This document shows, in pieces, positions 26,165-36,529 of a DNA stretch of 64,000 nucleotides. This DNA comes from Megaustenia siamemsis. Lineage: Eukaryota; Mollusca; Gastropoda; Stylommatophora; Ariophantidae. A model generated the notes under the pieces. It was not told the DNA's origin. It ran no database searches and was given only the letters and a program-made list of their open reading frames with translations. The stretch is from assembly GCA_032433765.1 (NCBI GenBank), contig JAVIAB010000008.1, positions 44,505,606 to 44,569,605 on the forward strand, written 5' to 3'. How positions within the stretch are numbered: the stretch's first letter is position 1; each line of letters opens with the position of its first letter. A program made the translations under genes and the position numbers.

Positions 26165-26491
26165 ATGTTGAGAAAGTTAATATCTTATGCAGACTTCTTG
26201 TATGAATGGAAACAGACCTTGAACTAAAGTACAGCTAATGTGACCAACGAGCTTCTGAGCAACATCAAAATACGGACACATGTCGGTCTTTCACAAAGTA
26301 TCATGAAGACAATATACAGATAATATTATGGATCTACTTCTACTGAATACGATGATGACGATGTCACTAGAAATGACACACACACACTGCGGCAACCATT
26401 TGGGGATATTACTCGACATGCATTTTTTGGAATCTCCCAAGAAAGTAGACAAATTATAATCATTGAAGAAATATGTACAAATGTTGCATAA
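26165..26491 (+). pseudogene. Exon-like segment, copy 13
   Basis: Same subtype as copies 9 and 11. A private change reads ggaaacagacc where others read ggaaccagacc. Confidence 0.65.
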
Positions 26492-27726
26492 TATTGTTGG
26501 TCTTCTAGTTCTAAAGCAACCAATTTAAATAAAATAACATGCTCTACCGTTGAATTGTTGATGAAAATATTAATATAATCTAAAGCAAATTCAAGTTAAC
26601 CGCTTTTTTGTAAAGGGGAAGTAACTTTTGACTAATTAACAACTAATGATCCGGAGTATTTCACAAAGTAATTTCTTTCAACTGTCTTCTTTTTGCATAT
26701 TGCTTAGTAAATATAACATTTCATAATATCTATGCATTTCTTTAAAAGTTTCACATATAAAACAATTATTTAAAAGAGAATAAAGTAAAAGAAATGTATT
26801 TTCCTTTAAGTTGTGGTAAAAAATTAAATTATAAAAAATCTTTTTCAAGCACTTACTGTTATCTTCCTTTACGATGGGATATATGGTTCTTCCATTTAGT
26901 TTTATGTACTCTCTTTGAGTGCGATGGAAATGTGTGCCATTGAGTTTGATGTTAGGCGACCACACAACCGTGTTCTTACATAGAACAAACGATGGAGATT
27001 AATATCATATATTTTTTATAGGTGACCACAACAACCGTGTCCTTCCATAGAACAAATGATGGAGATAAATATCATATTTCTTATAGGTGACCACACAACC
27101 TTGCCATTCCCTAGAACAAATGAAGGAGATTAATATAATATTTCTTATAGGTGACCACAACAACCGTGTCCTTCCATAGAATAAAAGATGGAGATTAATA
27201 TCATATTTATTATAGGTGACCACACAACCTTGCCATTACCTAGAACAAATGAAGGAGATTAATATAATATTTCTTATAGGTGACCACAACAAACGTGTCA
27301 TTCCATAGAACAAATGATGGAGATTAATATCATATTTCTTATAGGTGACCACACAACCTTGCCATTCCCTAGAACAAATGAAGGAGATTAATATAATATT
27401 TCTTATAGGTGACCACACCAAACGTGTCATTCCATAGAACAAATGATGGAGATTAATATTATATTTCTTATAGGTGACCACACAACCATGCCCTTCCATA
27501 GAACAAATGAAGGAGATTAATATCATATTTCTCACTGACGACCACAACAACCGTGTTCTTACATGGAACAGATGATGAAAATTAATATCATATTTCTTAT
27601 AGGCGAAAACACAACCAATCCCTTCCAAAGAACACATCATGGAGGCTAATATCATATTTCTTATCTGTGAGCACACACGCAAGACGATTTCTCCTTTTAT
27701 TTATTTGAATTTTCTTTTTAGCTCTA

Positions 27727-28051
27727 ATGTTGAGAATGTTAATATCTTATGCAGACTTCGTTTATGAATGGAACCAGACCTTGAACTAAAGTACAGCTAA
27801 TGTGACCAACGAGCTTCTGAGCAACATCAAAATACGGACACATGTAGGTCTCTCACAAAGTATCATGAAGACAATATACAGATAATATTATGGATCCACT
27901 TCTACTGAATACGATGATGAAGATTTCACTAGAAAGGACACACACACTGCGGCAGCTGTTTGGGGATATTACTCGACATCCATTTTTTAGAATCTCCCAA
28001 GAAAGAAGACAAATTATAATCATTGAAGAAATATGTACAAATGTTGCATAA
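27727..28051 (+). pseudogene. Exon-like segment, copy 14
   Basis: TAG acceptor and ccattttttagaat like copies 5 and 8. Last of the homogenised internal copies. Confidence 0.65.
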
Positions 28052-28864
28052 TATTTTTGGTCTTCTAGTTCTAAAGCAACCAATTTAAATAAAATAACAT
28101 GCTCTACCGTTGAATTGTTGATGAAAATATTAATATAATCTTGAGCAAATTCAAGTTATCCGCTTTCATGTACAGGGGAAGTAACTTTTGACTAATTAAC
28201 AACTAACGATCCGGAGTATTTGACAAAGTAATTTCTTTCAACCGTCTTCATTTTGCATATTGCTTAGTAAATATAACATTTCATAATATCTGTGCATTTC
28301 TTTAAAAGTTTCACATATAAAACAATTATTTAAAAGAGAATAAAGTAAAAGAAATGTATTTTTCTTTAAGTTGTGGTAAAATATTAAATTATAAAAAATC
28401 TTTTTCAAGCTCTTACATTTATCTTCCTTTACGATCGGATACGGTGTTCTGCCTTGTAGTTTTACGTACTCTCTTTGAGTGAGATGGAAATGTGTGCCAT
28501 TGAGTTTGATGTTAGGCGACAACAAAACTGTGTTCTTACATAGAAAAAATGATGAAGATTAATATCATATTTCGTATAGGTGGTCACACAAACCATGTCC
28601 TTCCCATAGAACAAATGAAGGAGATTAATATTGTATTTCTTACAGACGACCACAACAACCGTGTCCTTCCATGGAACAGATAATGAAAATTAATATCATA
28701 TTTCTTATAGGCGAAAACACAACCAATCCCTTCCATAGAACACATTATGGAGACTAATATAATATTTCCTATAGGTGACCACAACAACCGTGTCCTTGCA
28801 TAGAACAATTGATGGAGATTAATATCATATTTCTTATAGGTGACCACAAAAGCATGACGATTTC

Positions 28865-28894
28865 TCCTTTTATTTATTTGAATTTTCCTTTCAG
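28865..28894 (+). promoter_or_regulatory. Putative splice acceptor before the intact ORF
   Basis: A T-rich stretch ends in aattttcctttcag, a good polypyrimidine tract plus CAG. The same position is CAG or TAG in internal copies, AA in copy 1, and deleted in copy 6. Function is inferred from consensus only. Confidence 0.4.
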
Positions 28895-28899
28895 CTCTA

Positions 28900-29223
28900 A
28901 TGTTGAGAAAGTTAATATCTTATGCAGACTTCGTTTATGAATGGAACCAGACCTTGAACAAAAATACAGCTAATTTGACCAACGAGCTTCTGAGCAACAT
29001 CAACATACGGACACATGTCAGTCTCTCACAAAGTATCATGAAGACAATATATAGATACTATTATCGATCCACCTCTACTGAATACGATGATGACGATGTC
29101 ACTAGATGGGACACACACACAATGCGGCAGCTGTTTGGGGATATTACTCGACATGCATTTTTTGGAATCTCCCAAGAAAGAAGACAAATTATCTTTGAAG
29201 AAATATGTACAAATGTTGCATAA
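28900..29223 (+). CDS. Intact terminal-exon-like ORF, 107 codons, unknown product
   Basis: This is the only copy of the satellite's exon-like segment that is open from ATG to TAA. The protein starts MLRKLISYADFVYEW and ends RRQIIFEEICTNVA, with a DDDD run near residues 66-69 (EYDDDDVT). I see no signal peptide, membrane segment or catalytic motif and do not recognise a family. A pyrimidine-rich tract ending in CAG lies six bases before the ATG, and AATAAA lies 37 bases after the stop, so it could be the 3' terminal exon of a longer gene, with the ATG being internal. Against a functional gene: its paralogues are all broken and no upstream exon is identifiable. Open status may be chance, but three-base length variation among copies preserves frame. 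Confidence 0.45.
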   Translation: MLRKLISYADFVYEWNQTLNKNTANLTNELLSNINIRTHVSLSQSIMKTIYRYYYRSTSTEYDDDDVTRWDTHTMRQLFGDITRHAFFGISQERRQIIFEEICTNVA

Positions 29224-29259
29224 TATTTTTGGTCTCCTAGTTGTAAAGCCAACAATTTA

Positions 29260-29265
29260 AATAAA
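29260..29265 (+). other. AATAAA polyadenylation signal candidate
   Basis: AATAAA occurs 37 bases after the TAA of the intact ORF and at the corresponding place in the other copies (tttaaataaaataac). In AT-rich sequence it could be coincidence. Confidence 0.35.
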
Positions 29266-29339
29266 AGAATGTGCCCTACCGTTAAATTGTTGATGAAAAT
29301 ATTAATATAATTTTTTTAAAATATATTCTTTATTTCGTT

Positions 29340-29430
29340 TTTAAAATCAATACATTTCATTTTATAACAATAAATACATTTCATTTTATAACAATAAATA
29401 CATTTAATTTCATTTATAACAATACATACA
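29340..29430. repeat. AT-rich tandem repeat, about 24-bp unit
   Basis: About three imperfect copies of a unit containing tacatttcattttataacaa. It lies at the truncated right end of the satellite array. Confidence 0.65.
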
Positions 29431-29972
29431 TTTGTATGATGATGTAGGATATCATTTTGGATGAAATTACAAGTTGAATAATGCATTTCACAACATGACC
29501 ATAATATAGGAGCACCACAGGCGACAGTAAAGTTGATCCCCCGACGCTTGTGTCGCCAGTTCGAAAGATAACACTTTCTTTTTGTCTGGCGTCTTTCCAC
29601 CTGTCGCCGCTAAAGCAAACAAAAGGGGACAAATGCCCCGAGCACCCCGACTTTTGTTTGTGACTTGTCGGCGGCTGTATTTATTGCTTGCATTTTGTGT
29701 CTGGCTTCTATCACTTATCGCAATCCAGTGTATCAAACAAAGTAGTGGAAAATCATTCACTCCCATTCTTCCATTCATTCTTGTTAATTTAATTTTATTG
29801 TTTAAAAATGGACATAATTTTTCTGTTATAAATAAGTAGAAACAAGTTGGCATTAAAAGTTTTAGATTGGTAAACGGCAGCATTTCTGCAGGCCCACACC
29901 AAATTCCTATATTCCAATAATAGAATTAGGGATTTAGTGTAGGATTGTTGTGTTGTTGTTTTTGGCTGTGTG
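29431..29972. other. 3' flank of the Tx1-like LINE, no gene recognised
   Basis: Overlapping minus-strand frames (to 131 codons) lie just past the LINE stop. They show no known domain. The GC-richer part (29515-29660) may be the LINE 3' UTR or an unrelated insertion. Confidence 0.4.
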
Positions 29973-32900
29973 TTAAGCATGATAGATCTGTATATGTCTA
30001 CTTTCTAGTGTGTGTTGTAACTCCGTTCTTGCTGGTATGACTGTGCTGCATTTGTAGAATATGTGTTCTTCTGTTTCTTGTATGTTTCGCCTGCAAAGTT
30101 GGCATTTTGCTGCCTGTCCTGTGGGAGTCATGCTGTATATGAGTCTGTATGTGACTTCCCTTGCTTTGGGAGCGATGTGTGGGTTGTGGAGGTTTGAGAA
30201 AGTGCTGGTGTAGTCTGTGAGAAAGTATTTTTGGCCTCTCTTGATTCTGAGCTGTAATGGAGGTGCTTGCTGTTTAATGAGGTGTTTGTAAATGGTGTTT
30301 GTCTTTTGATGTAATAGATTGTCGTGTCTTTGGATGGCTTGAATGCAATTTTTGTAGAATGTGGGTGTGGGACCGAAATGGTGAGGTATTGAGTTGTTGG
30401 GTTTTCTGAATTTGAGTAATCTCAGTCCCATGTAATAGTGTGCGAAAATATGATTGTCTGGTTGTTGGATGATGCGGCTCACGTGGCTTATCCTGAGAGT
30501 TTTAATTTGTGTGTGTATGTCCTGTAGTGAAATACCTCCTTGTTTTTTGTGTTGTATTAGTGTTTTGTGTTGTATGCTGTGTAAAGTGCTTCCAAAAACA
30601 AAATGTCTCATCAGTTTTCTTTTTTTCTGTTATTGTTTGCTGAGGTGGATTAAAGACTGTAGCTATGTATATTAGTTTTGGGATGATGTAAGTGTTTACA
30701 ATGATGCTCCTACCAAAAATTGTGGATGTTTTGTATTTATATCTCTGCAGCATATCTGTTATCTGTGTGACTAGGTTCTGCCATGTTGGTTTGTGTGTTC
30801 TGTTTGGGTTGCAAGGGTATGTTATTCCATACAACTTAATGTTAGGAACAGGTGTTAGAGCAGAGGGAAAGTCCACTTTGTTCTTCCACCTGCCTATGCC
30901 CATGATGAATGATTTATGTGTGTTTATCTGTGCCCCGCTACCCTTCCCAAATTCTGTGAAAGTATTGAGGATGTTGTCTATTGATGTAATGTTTGATGGA
31001 AAGAAGACAGTATCACCAGCGTAGGCTAACAATTTCTGCTCTCCTTTCCCTGGTGTGAATGTACCTTTTATGGAACTGTCTTGTCTGATGCTCTCTAAGA
31101 GCGGTTCTATAGTCAAAGCGTAAAGTAAAGGAGAGAGAGAACATCCTTGTCGGACCGATCTGGTTAGTCCGAAGGCCTCTGTGAACGAATGGTTCACTAG
31201 GACTACATTCAGGTCTGGAATACAGAATGTGTATCCACTGTCTGAAGCTTCTTCCTATATTGCAGTTCAGTAGTGTCTTGTGCATGTAGGAATGAGATAC
31301 TCTGTCGAAGGCTTTTTCTTGGTCGAGAGATAAAATGGAAGACTGACTGTCTTTGTCATGAGTGTACGTTATGATGTTTCGTATAAAATGTGTGTGCTGG
31401 TGGATGTTTCTGCCTTGTACGCTGCACTGTTGATCTTTGTGAATGAGTGTTGCCATGAAAGGTTTGAGTTTGTTTGTTAGTGCTTTTGTTAGTATCTTGT
31501 AGTCTGTGTTAAGTAGTGAAATGGGTCTGTAGTTTTTAAGAAGTGATTTGTCTGTGTTGTCTTTGCGGAGTAATGTTATGTAAGACATGTTTAGGCTTGG
31601 AGGAAGTTGTTTCTTTGTGAATGAGTCTGTGTACATTCTGAGAAGAAGAGGGCCTAGGAGAGGAAAGAAATGTTGGAAGAATTCTGTTGTGAGGCCGTCA
31701 GGTCCCGGGGATTTGTTCTTTTGCATTGATTGTACTGCGTTTGTTATGTCAGCTAATGTGAGTTCTTCGTCAAGTTTTTCCTTGTCAGTGTCTGGTAGTT
31801 TCCTTGTGTATTGCATGAATTTGTCTTGTATGTTTGGATGTGTGTTACTTTCCGTATAGAGGTTCCTGTAGTAGTTTCCAAATGCTTTCATTATATTAGA
31901 ACTGTCAGTATGTGTGTTGCCGTCTACGTCTAACATTTTCCCTATTTGTTTCGTTGTATGCTCTGTTCTATTGCCATGTATTGTTTGCTGAGAATTTCCT
32001 GTGTGATTGTTTTTAAGCCTGTGCGAAGCAGTGCTCCGTGAAATTTGTGATGTCTGTGCTGTTCCAACTCCTCCTCTAGTGTGGGGATGTTGGGTGCATG
32101 TCTGTCTATTTGTTTTGTTAATTTGATGGCTTCTTCTAGAAATGTTTCTTGTCTAAATCTGTGTTTGTTTATCCGTAGTGCTAGAATCTGTGTTTTTTCC
32201 CATATAGTGTTTTTGAGGAGTTCCCAATGTTGCTGTATGTCATCTGTGTCTTTGTCGTCAGAGTATAGCTGGATAATTTATTTAATGTGTTCTGTATATG
32301 TTTTGTTCTGCAGTAGGGTGTTGTTGATTTTCCAGTGAGGTGACCTCCTCAAATGAGTGTTTGTGTATGCGGTGTTAATTGTTGCAATGACTGCTTTGTG
32401 GTCTGTAAACTTGAGTGTGTTTGTGATATGTGTGGCCTGGCTGAAGAAGTTTGTGGACGGGACATAAATCCTGTCTAGCCGTGTTACCCTGTTGTAGGAG
32501 TGGTTTTTGTATGTGATGTCCATGCTGTGTGGGTGTGTGTGTCTATATGCATCAGTCAAACCGTGAGTGCCAATTATTGTATGTAAAATACCCAGTTGGT
32601 GATTGTCTTCTTTACTTGTTCTCCTTATCTGCTTCCTGACTTCTCCTCCAATGATATCCATATCTGTCAGGACGCAGTTAAAGTCTCCCCTAAAATAATA
32701 TTTTGTCCCCTGTATGAGCCTGCAAGCAGACTCTCTAGTCTGTCGTAAAAGATTGGTTGCTGTCCGTAATGTGGTGGTGCGTGTGTTTGTCGTCTTTACT
32801 TGTTTTCCTTATCTGCTTCCTGACCTCTCCTCCAATGATGTCCATATCTGTCAGGACGCAGTTAAAGTCCCCCCCTAAAATAATATTTTGTCCCCTGTAT

Positions 32901-33290
32901 GAGCGTGCCAGTAAACTCTCTAGTCTGTCGTAAAAGATTGGTTGCTGTCCGTAATGTGGTGGTGCGTGTATGCAGACTATGGTGTATGTGTGTTTGTCGT
33001 CGTCTTTTACTTGAACTATGGCTGTCCTTCCGTCACTGTCTCTGTCTTTCCTAATGATCGTCCACCTGTCTGATGTTTGTAAAATTGCCACACCTGAACC
33101 TGTTTTGTTTGTGGCTAGGCTGAAGCACGCGTGCCGCAGGCCTAGCCGTGTTGTAATGCGTGGTCGTTTGTGTGTATGTTTGTTTCCTGTAGTAAAATGA
33201 AATCTGGCTTCTGTTTATGTATGAGTGTTGTGATGTGATCTAATTTGAACCTGAGGCCCATAATGTTAATATGATAATGGTTGCTGTCAT
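29973..33290 (-). pseudogene. Tx1-like LINE ORF2: endonuclease and reverse transcriptase
   Basis: The endonuclease starts near 33,280 (INIMGLRFKLDHI, DFILLQET) and includes GGDFNCVLTDMD. The RT carries KNKSPGPDG, NYRPISLLNTDYKIL, DQQCSVQGRN, LSLDQEKAFDRVS (motif A), RQGCSLSPLLYALTIEPLL (motif B) and LAYAGDTVFF (motif C). Motif C normally reads YADD; here the first aspartate codon is glycine, which would abolish polymerase activity. The C-terminus has CQLCRRNIQETEEHIFYKC, a cysteine-histidine motif typical of the clade. Frames change near 32.7, 32.3, 31.2 and 30.6 kb. Part of the endonuclease is duplicated in tandem (184 bp). The region is interrupted between 31,940 and 32,280, where only short frames are seen. 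Confidence 0.85.
32605..32972 (-). repeat. 184-bp tandem duplication inside the endonuclease
   Basis: The segment starting tttacttgtt (32,611) is repeated at 32,795 at a few per cent divergence. Landmarks ccatatctgtcaggacgcag and gtctgtcgtaaaagattggt occur once in each copy. 184 is not a multiple of three, so it breaks the frame. Confidence 0.9.
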
Positions 33291-33826
33291 TTACCAAATG
33301 ATTTATAAAAATAAATTCTATTTACATATATACATTCAAGAGTATTTAAAAATGAAATAGTTCTGGCAATATATGTGCAAGTTAATATAAAACAGGTACA
33401 TTCAACCACGTGCTCACAAATAATTTTGATATACTTGGTACATTCGCCCACATGCTCGCAAATAATTTGAATAAGACATGTACATTCACCCACGCGCTCA
33501 CATAAAGTTCTAATAGAACAAATACATTCATCCTCGTGTTCCCTAAGATTTAATGTAAAACATATCCATTCACCCAAATGCTCACTGAGATTAATAATGA
33601 AATAGCTACTACATTCGTCCACATGCTCGCAAAAGGTTAAAGGATTGTAAATATGATCTGGTTGTACACTTACTTGTTTCAGTCGTTTCGGAATAATAAA
33701 CATAACACACATATTGCACAATATCATCATGAATTTAAAATACAGTTTGTGTTTTATCCTTTTTTGAATTTGTTTTCTTCTTTGGTGTTGGCATCTCTTA
33801 TGTCGAGTCGTCTGTATCCCTGTCAA
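33287..33826 (-). CDS. Cysteine-rich 14-residue-repeat ORF between LINE ORF1 and ORF2
   Basis: A 179-codon minus-strand frame whose middle consists of about six repeats of 14 residues on the pattern CEHVGECxCxIxII, encoded by an in-frame 42-bp minisatellite. The start (33,826) overlaps the end of ORF1 by 29 bases and the stop lies at the start of the endonuclease frame. I do not recognise it. It may simply be an open minisatellite, but length variation in multiples of three and retention of the cysteines are compatible with past coding. No signal peptide is evident. Confidence 0.3.
   Translation of the reverse strand: MTGIQTTRHKRCQHQRRKQIQKRIKHKLYFKFMMILCNMCVMFIIPKRLKQVSVQPDHIYNPLTFCEHVDECSSYFIINLSEHLGEWICFTLNLREHEDECICSIRTLCERVGECTCLIQIICEHVGECTKYIKIICEHVVECTCFILTCTYIARTISFLNTLECIYVNRIYFYKSFGK
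33395..33640 (-). repeat. 42-bp minisatellite, six units
   Basis: The word acattc followed by a cccac-tgctc block recurs at about 33399, 33440, 33482, 33524, 33566 and 33611. Most spacings are 41-42 bp, one is 45. Units have diverged by 20-40%. Confidence 0.8.
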
Positions 33827-34777
33827 TTATTAATCTCCCGATTGTGGGGATTTCTGCTGGAAAGTCTTCCTTGCTCTCGGGCTCTGCTTCAACTTTCTTC
33901 TTCTGACTGTTGTGCCGGCGTTTTTTCCCAGCAAGGACAGTGACGAAACCGTCACTTTTTGACGTTTCGCCGGTTCTCTGACTGTCAGCTTTGGTCTTGT
34001 TGTATTCTACTGTCTGGTCTCTTGTGACTGTCTGGTCGACAGCGTTCGATTCCTCTAATGGGAGGTCTTGTTTGTTGGCATCGGCAATAACTATTTGCTC
34101 GGCAATAATTATTTGCCTCTCCCTTTCCTCCATTAGTCACCTTTCTTGTCACTTTTTTCAGTGGACATTGACTGTCCCATTGAGAATCACTGGTACAGTG
34201 TGTACACTGTGTTCGGCGGCCTGGAAGTGTCACCCACGTGGTTATAATTCTCCCACTTCGGGATCTCACTTTCATGTAGTGAGGGATTTTCACGTTCTCG
34301 ACTGGTCTATACCTGAACATCCAATCACAGGTGATACCGATTCTGGCTGCTTCTGCTTCTTTGTCGCCTGTCATCTTTGTCGCCTGTCATCTTTGCGACG
34401 AGTTTTTCTACTAGAGCTTTATCGATGGTTGGGGGTAACCAATGGATCACCCCCTTCTGCTTCTCCTTCTCCACGTGCTCGATTTCGATTGAAAGTTTTG
34501 GCGATGACAGCTCGATTTTTTCCCCTTTCAATAGTTTGTTGTGTGTGATGTGTGCCGCCGAACTTAGAGTGAAGTAGCACTTGAATGGGCTGTCCAAGCG
34601 GTACAGGGTTGTGATGCTGTTCTGTCCGATACCGAAGGGTCCGGACAGAACTCCAAGAAGAAGGTTAAAATTAACCTTTGAAATGTCTTGTCCACTGATG
34701 TTGAGCACAAGCGTGCCACTCCTATGAATGAGGTTTCCCTCGAAATCTCCATCCAGATCGAAGATTGGCACCTCCAT
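33798..34777 (-). pseudogene. Tx1-like LINE ORF1 with degenerate zinc knuckle
   Basis: Probable start MEVPIFDLDGDFEGN at 34,777; an upstream in-frame ATG at 34,843 lies before the likely leader. The middle part has CTHCTSDSQWDSQCP, which fits CxxCx4Hx4C except that the histidine position is glutamine (CAA). The C-terminal part is charged and low-complexity, ending RDTDDST. The frame shifts twice: near 34,375, caused by a 16-bp tandem duplication, and near 34,140. ORF1 proteins of this group bind element RNA; the lost histidine should impair the knuckle. The product was about 320 residues before the breaks. Confidence 0.8.
34359..34390. repeat. 16-bp tandem duplication causing the ORF1 frameshift
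   Basis: ctttgtcgcctgtcat occurs twice back to back. The extra 16 bases shift the frame by one exactly where the ORF1 reading frame changes. Confidence 0.9.
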
Positions 34778-34875
34778 ATTTACGTGACCTATATGTCGCC
34801 ACAGAACACAATAAATAAAAGCACAATCCAGTGGAAAAAACAATTTTGGTAGGTTTATAAATATTCACTAGAATT

Positions 34876-35153
34876 TCATAAACCAGACCTTGAACTAAAG
34901 TACAGCTAATTTAACCAACGAGCTTCTGAGCGACATCAAAATACGGACAAATGTCATTCTATCATCAAGACAACATACAGATAATATTATGGATCCACTG
35001 CAACAGAATACGATGTAGACTGTGTCGCTGGATAGGACACACGCACACTGTGGCAACCATTTGGCGATATTACTCGACATGCATTTTTTGGAATCCACCA
35101 AGGAAGAAAGACAAATTATAATCTTTTAAGAAACATGTATAAATGCCGCATAA
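34876..35153 (+). pseudogene. Exon-like segment, copy 16, diverged and truncated
   Basis: Matches the satellite exon from aaccagaccttgaactaaag to the terminal TAA, with many substitutions and small deletions (for example tcattctatcatcaagacaa). The first 13 codons and the acceptor are absent. It is the most divergent copy and lies on the far side of the Tx1-like LINE. Confidence 0.7.
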
Positions 35154-35555
35154 TATCTGTTGTATCGCCTCGTTCTAAAGCAACAAATATAAATACAAGA
35201 ACATGCTCAACTGTTGAATTGTTGATTGACACATTAATATAAGCTTTAGTAAATTTAAGTATTCTTCCTTCTTTTACAGGAGAAGCAACTGATGTCCGAT
35301 TGCTAAATAACATTATGAAATCTTTTAAGATGTTCATCCTATAAACCGTCTGCATTTTGCATATTTCTTTGCATATATAAAATTTCATAAAATCTGTGCA
35401 AATTTTTATAACTTTTTATATAGGTTTAATTAAATCAAATTAAAGAAATGTATTTTGTATTAATTTCTGCTAAGAAATATAATATTTTAAAAATAGATTT
35501 TAAGTACTTATAGTTATCCCCCTTCATTTACAGGGAGGCAACTTCTGCCTGTAAC
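35154..35555 (+). repeat. Diverged satellite spacer tail
   Basis: Continues copy 16 in the same order as internal spacers: the aacatgctcaactgttgaat block, gcatatttctttgcatatat, and tataatattttaaaaatag. A pyrimidine-tract-plus-ACAGG motif followed by gaagcaact occurs at about 35,270 and again near 35,520, indicating an older internal duplication. Confidence 0.7.
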
Positions 35556-35689
35556 AATGCGCCACAATTATATAAATTTGCTGTGCAGTGAAAATATTTG
35601 TGAAATTACGGAATACATCGGGTCACAAATTTCTAAATCCCTGAACATGCGGAAGTACGGAGAAATAAAAAAAAAAAAGGGACCAGGTT

Positions 35690-35750
35690 GTCTAGAAGTG
35701 CTGTCATTAAAGACGGTCAAACAATGGGTCGGGCGATCATCATCAATGCC
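35690..35750 (+). pseudogene. RNase H LINE fragment, about 60 bp
   Basis: gctgtcattaaagacggtca and the following aacaatgggtcgggcgatcatcatcaatg match 8838-8870 of the RNase H fragment in the left satellite flank. An A run precedes it. Confidence 0.65.
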
Positions 35751-36490
35751 TAACACTGACATGCACACAATGATACGAGGCATGACTAACACTGACACAC
35801 ACCAAGATATGAGATATGACTAACATAGACGCACACATACACTAAGATATGAGATGTCGCTAACACAGACACAATCTACAATATGAGGTGAGGTGTGACT
35901 AACACAGGTGCACACACTAGGATATGAGATATGACTTAACCTAATTCATGCACATACAAAGATATGAGACATGACTATACACAAACACACAGAGATATGA
36001 GATATTACTAACATAGACAGACAGACACTAAGATATGAGATGTGACTAGCATGGACACAAATATATGAGACATGACAAGCATAGATATGCACACACAAAG
36101 GAATGAGATGTGACTAACATAGACATGCACACAAGGATATGAGATGTGACTAACATAGACATGCACACAAAGATGTGAGATATGAATAACACGCACACAC
36201 ACACACACACAAAGATATGAAACATGATTAACACGGACACACACCAAGATATGAGATATGACTAACATAGACATGCACTCGAAGATGTGAGATATGACTA
36301 ACACAGACATGCTCGCACAAAGATTTGACACATGACTAACACAGATACACACTAAGATATGAGATATGACTAAACACAGACACACACAAAGATATGAGAC
36401 ATGATTAACACGGACACACACCAATATATGAGATATGACTAACATGACACACACCAAGATATGAGCCATGTCTAGCACAGACAGACAAGC
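35750..36490. repeat. AC-rich minisatellite of about 30-40-bp units
   Basis: About twenty irregular units built of gatatgagatatgactaaca plus a variable run of cagacacacacaca. The antisense open frames (to 162 codons) are translations of the repeat. Confidence 0.85.
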
Positions 36491-36529
36491 TAACATATCA
36501 TATCATGGACAGTAGACAAACATTTGAAA

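Larger units (their letters stand above)
9606..29310 (+). repeat. 20-kb satellite: minisatellite blocks alternating with exon-bearing spacers
   Basis: Fifteen blocks of 61-65-bp monomers (core gaacaaatgatggagattaa, then tatcatatttcttataggtg, then accaca-caaccatg) alternate with spacers of about 0.83 kb. Each spacer has a T-rich tract, an exon-like 325-bp segment, an AT-rich tail and a module of about 70 bp resembling Tx1 LINE RT. Spacer starts (ATG of the exon-like segment) fall near 10418, 11781, 13015, 14317, 16003, 17351, 18100, 19786, 20826, 22517, 23560, 25122, 26165, 27727 and 28900. In the right half, intervals alternate about 1.04 kb and 1.56-1.69 kb, giving a higher-order unit of 2.6-2.73 kb. 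Monomers alternate two forms (caaccatg/caaccttg and caaccgtg/caaacgtg). Internal units are very similar; edge units differ. Confidence 0.9.
29973..34850 (-). mobile_element. Tx1-like LINE, nearly full length, inactive
   Basis: Reading the minus strand: a gag-like ORF1 with a zinc knuckle (34.8-33.8 kb), a cysteine-rich repeat region, an AP-type endonuclease (33.3-32.3 kb), a reverse transcriptase (31.9-30.5 kb) and a C-terminal CxxC domain (30.6-30.0 kb). The RT resembles the Tx1/L1 group in its NYRPISLL and DQQCSVQGR blocks. Frames change at least four times in ORF2 and twice in ORF1. It lies between two parts of the satellite. No target duplication or A tail was identified. Confidence 0.85.

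Noticed and set aside
11907..28083. Recurring 76-codon antisense frames beginning MVALELEDQ
   Set aside because: They are the reverse strand of the exon-like segment. The plus strand has the acceptor, the stop and the polyadenylation signal, and the antisense frame has no independent support.
12292..28525. Recurring 95-codon minus-strand frames containing NIKLNGTHFHRTQ
   Set aside because: Conserved only because the satellite unit is conserved. The first 25 residues derive from an inserted Tx1-like RT scrap and the rest is AT-rich spacer.
9927..28847. Long minus-strand frames made of repeated CVVTYKKYDIN-type units
   Set aside because: They translate the 61-65-bp monomers. The frame survives only where monomer lengths happen to sum to multiples of three.
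9606..29310. CRISPR-like array
   Set aside because: Repeats are contiguous 61-65-bp monomers without unique spacers, in a eukaryotic context.
36008..36496. 162-codon frame rich in VISHILVC
   Set aside because: Translation of the AC-rich minisatellite.
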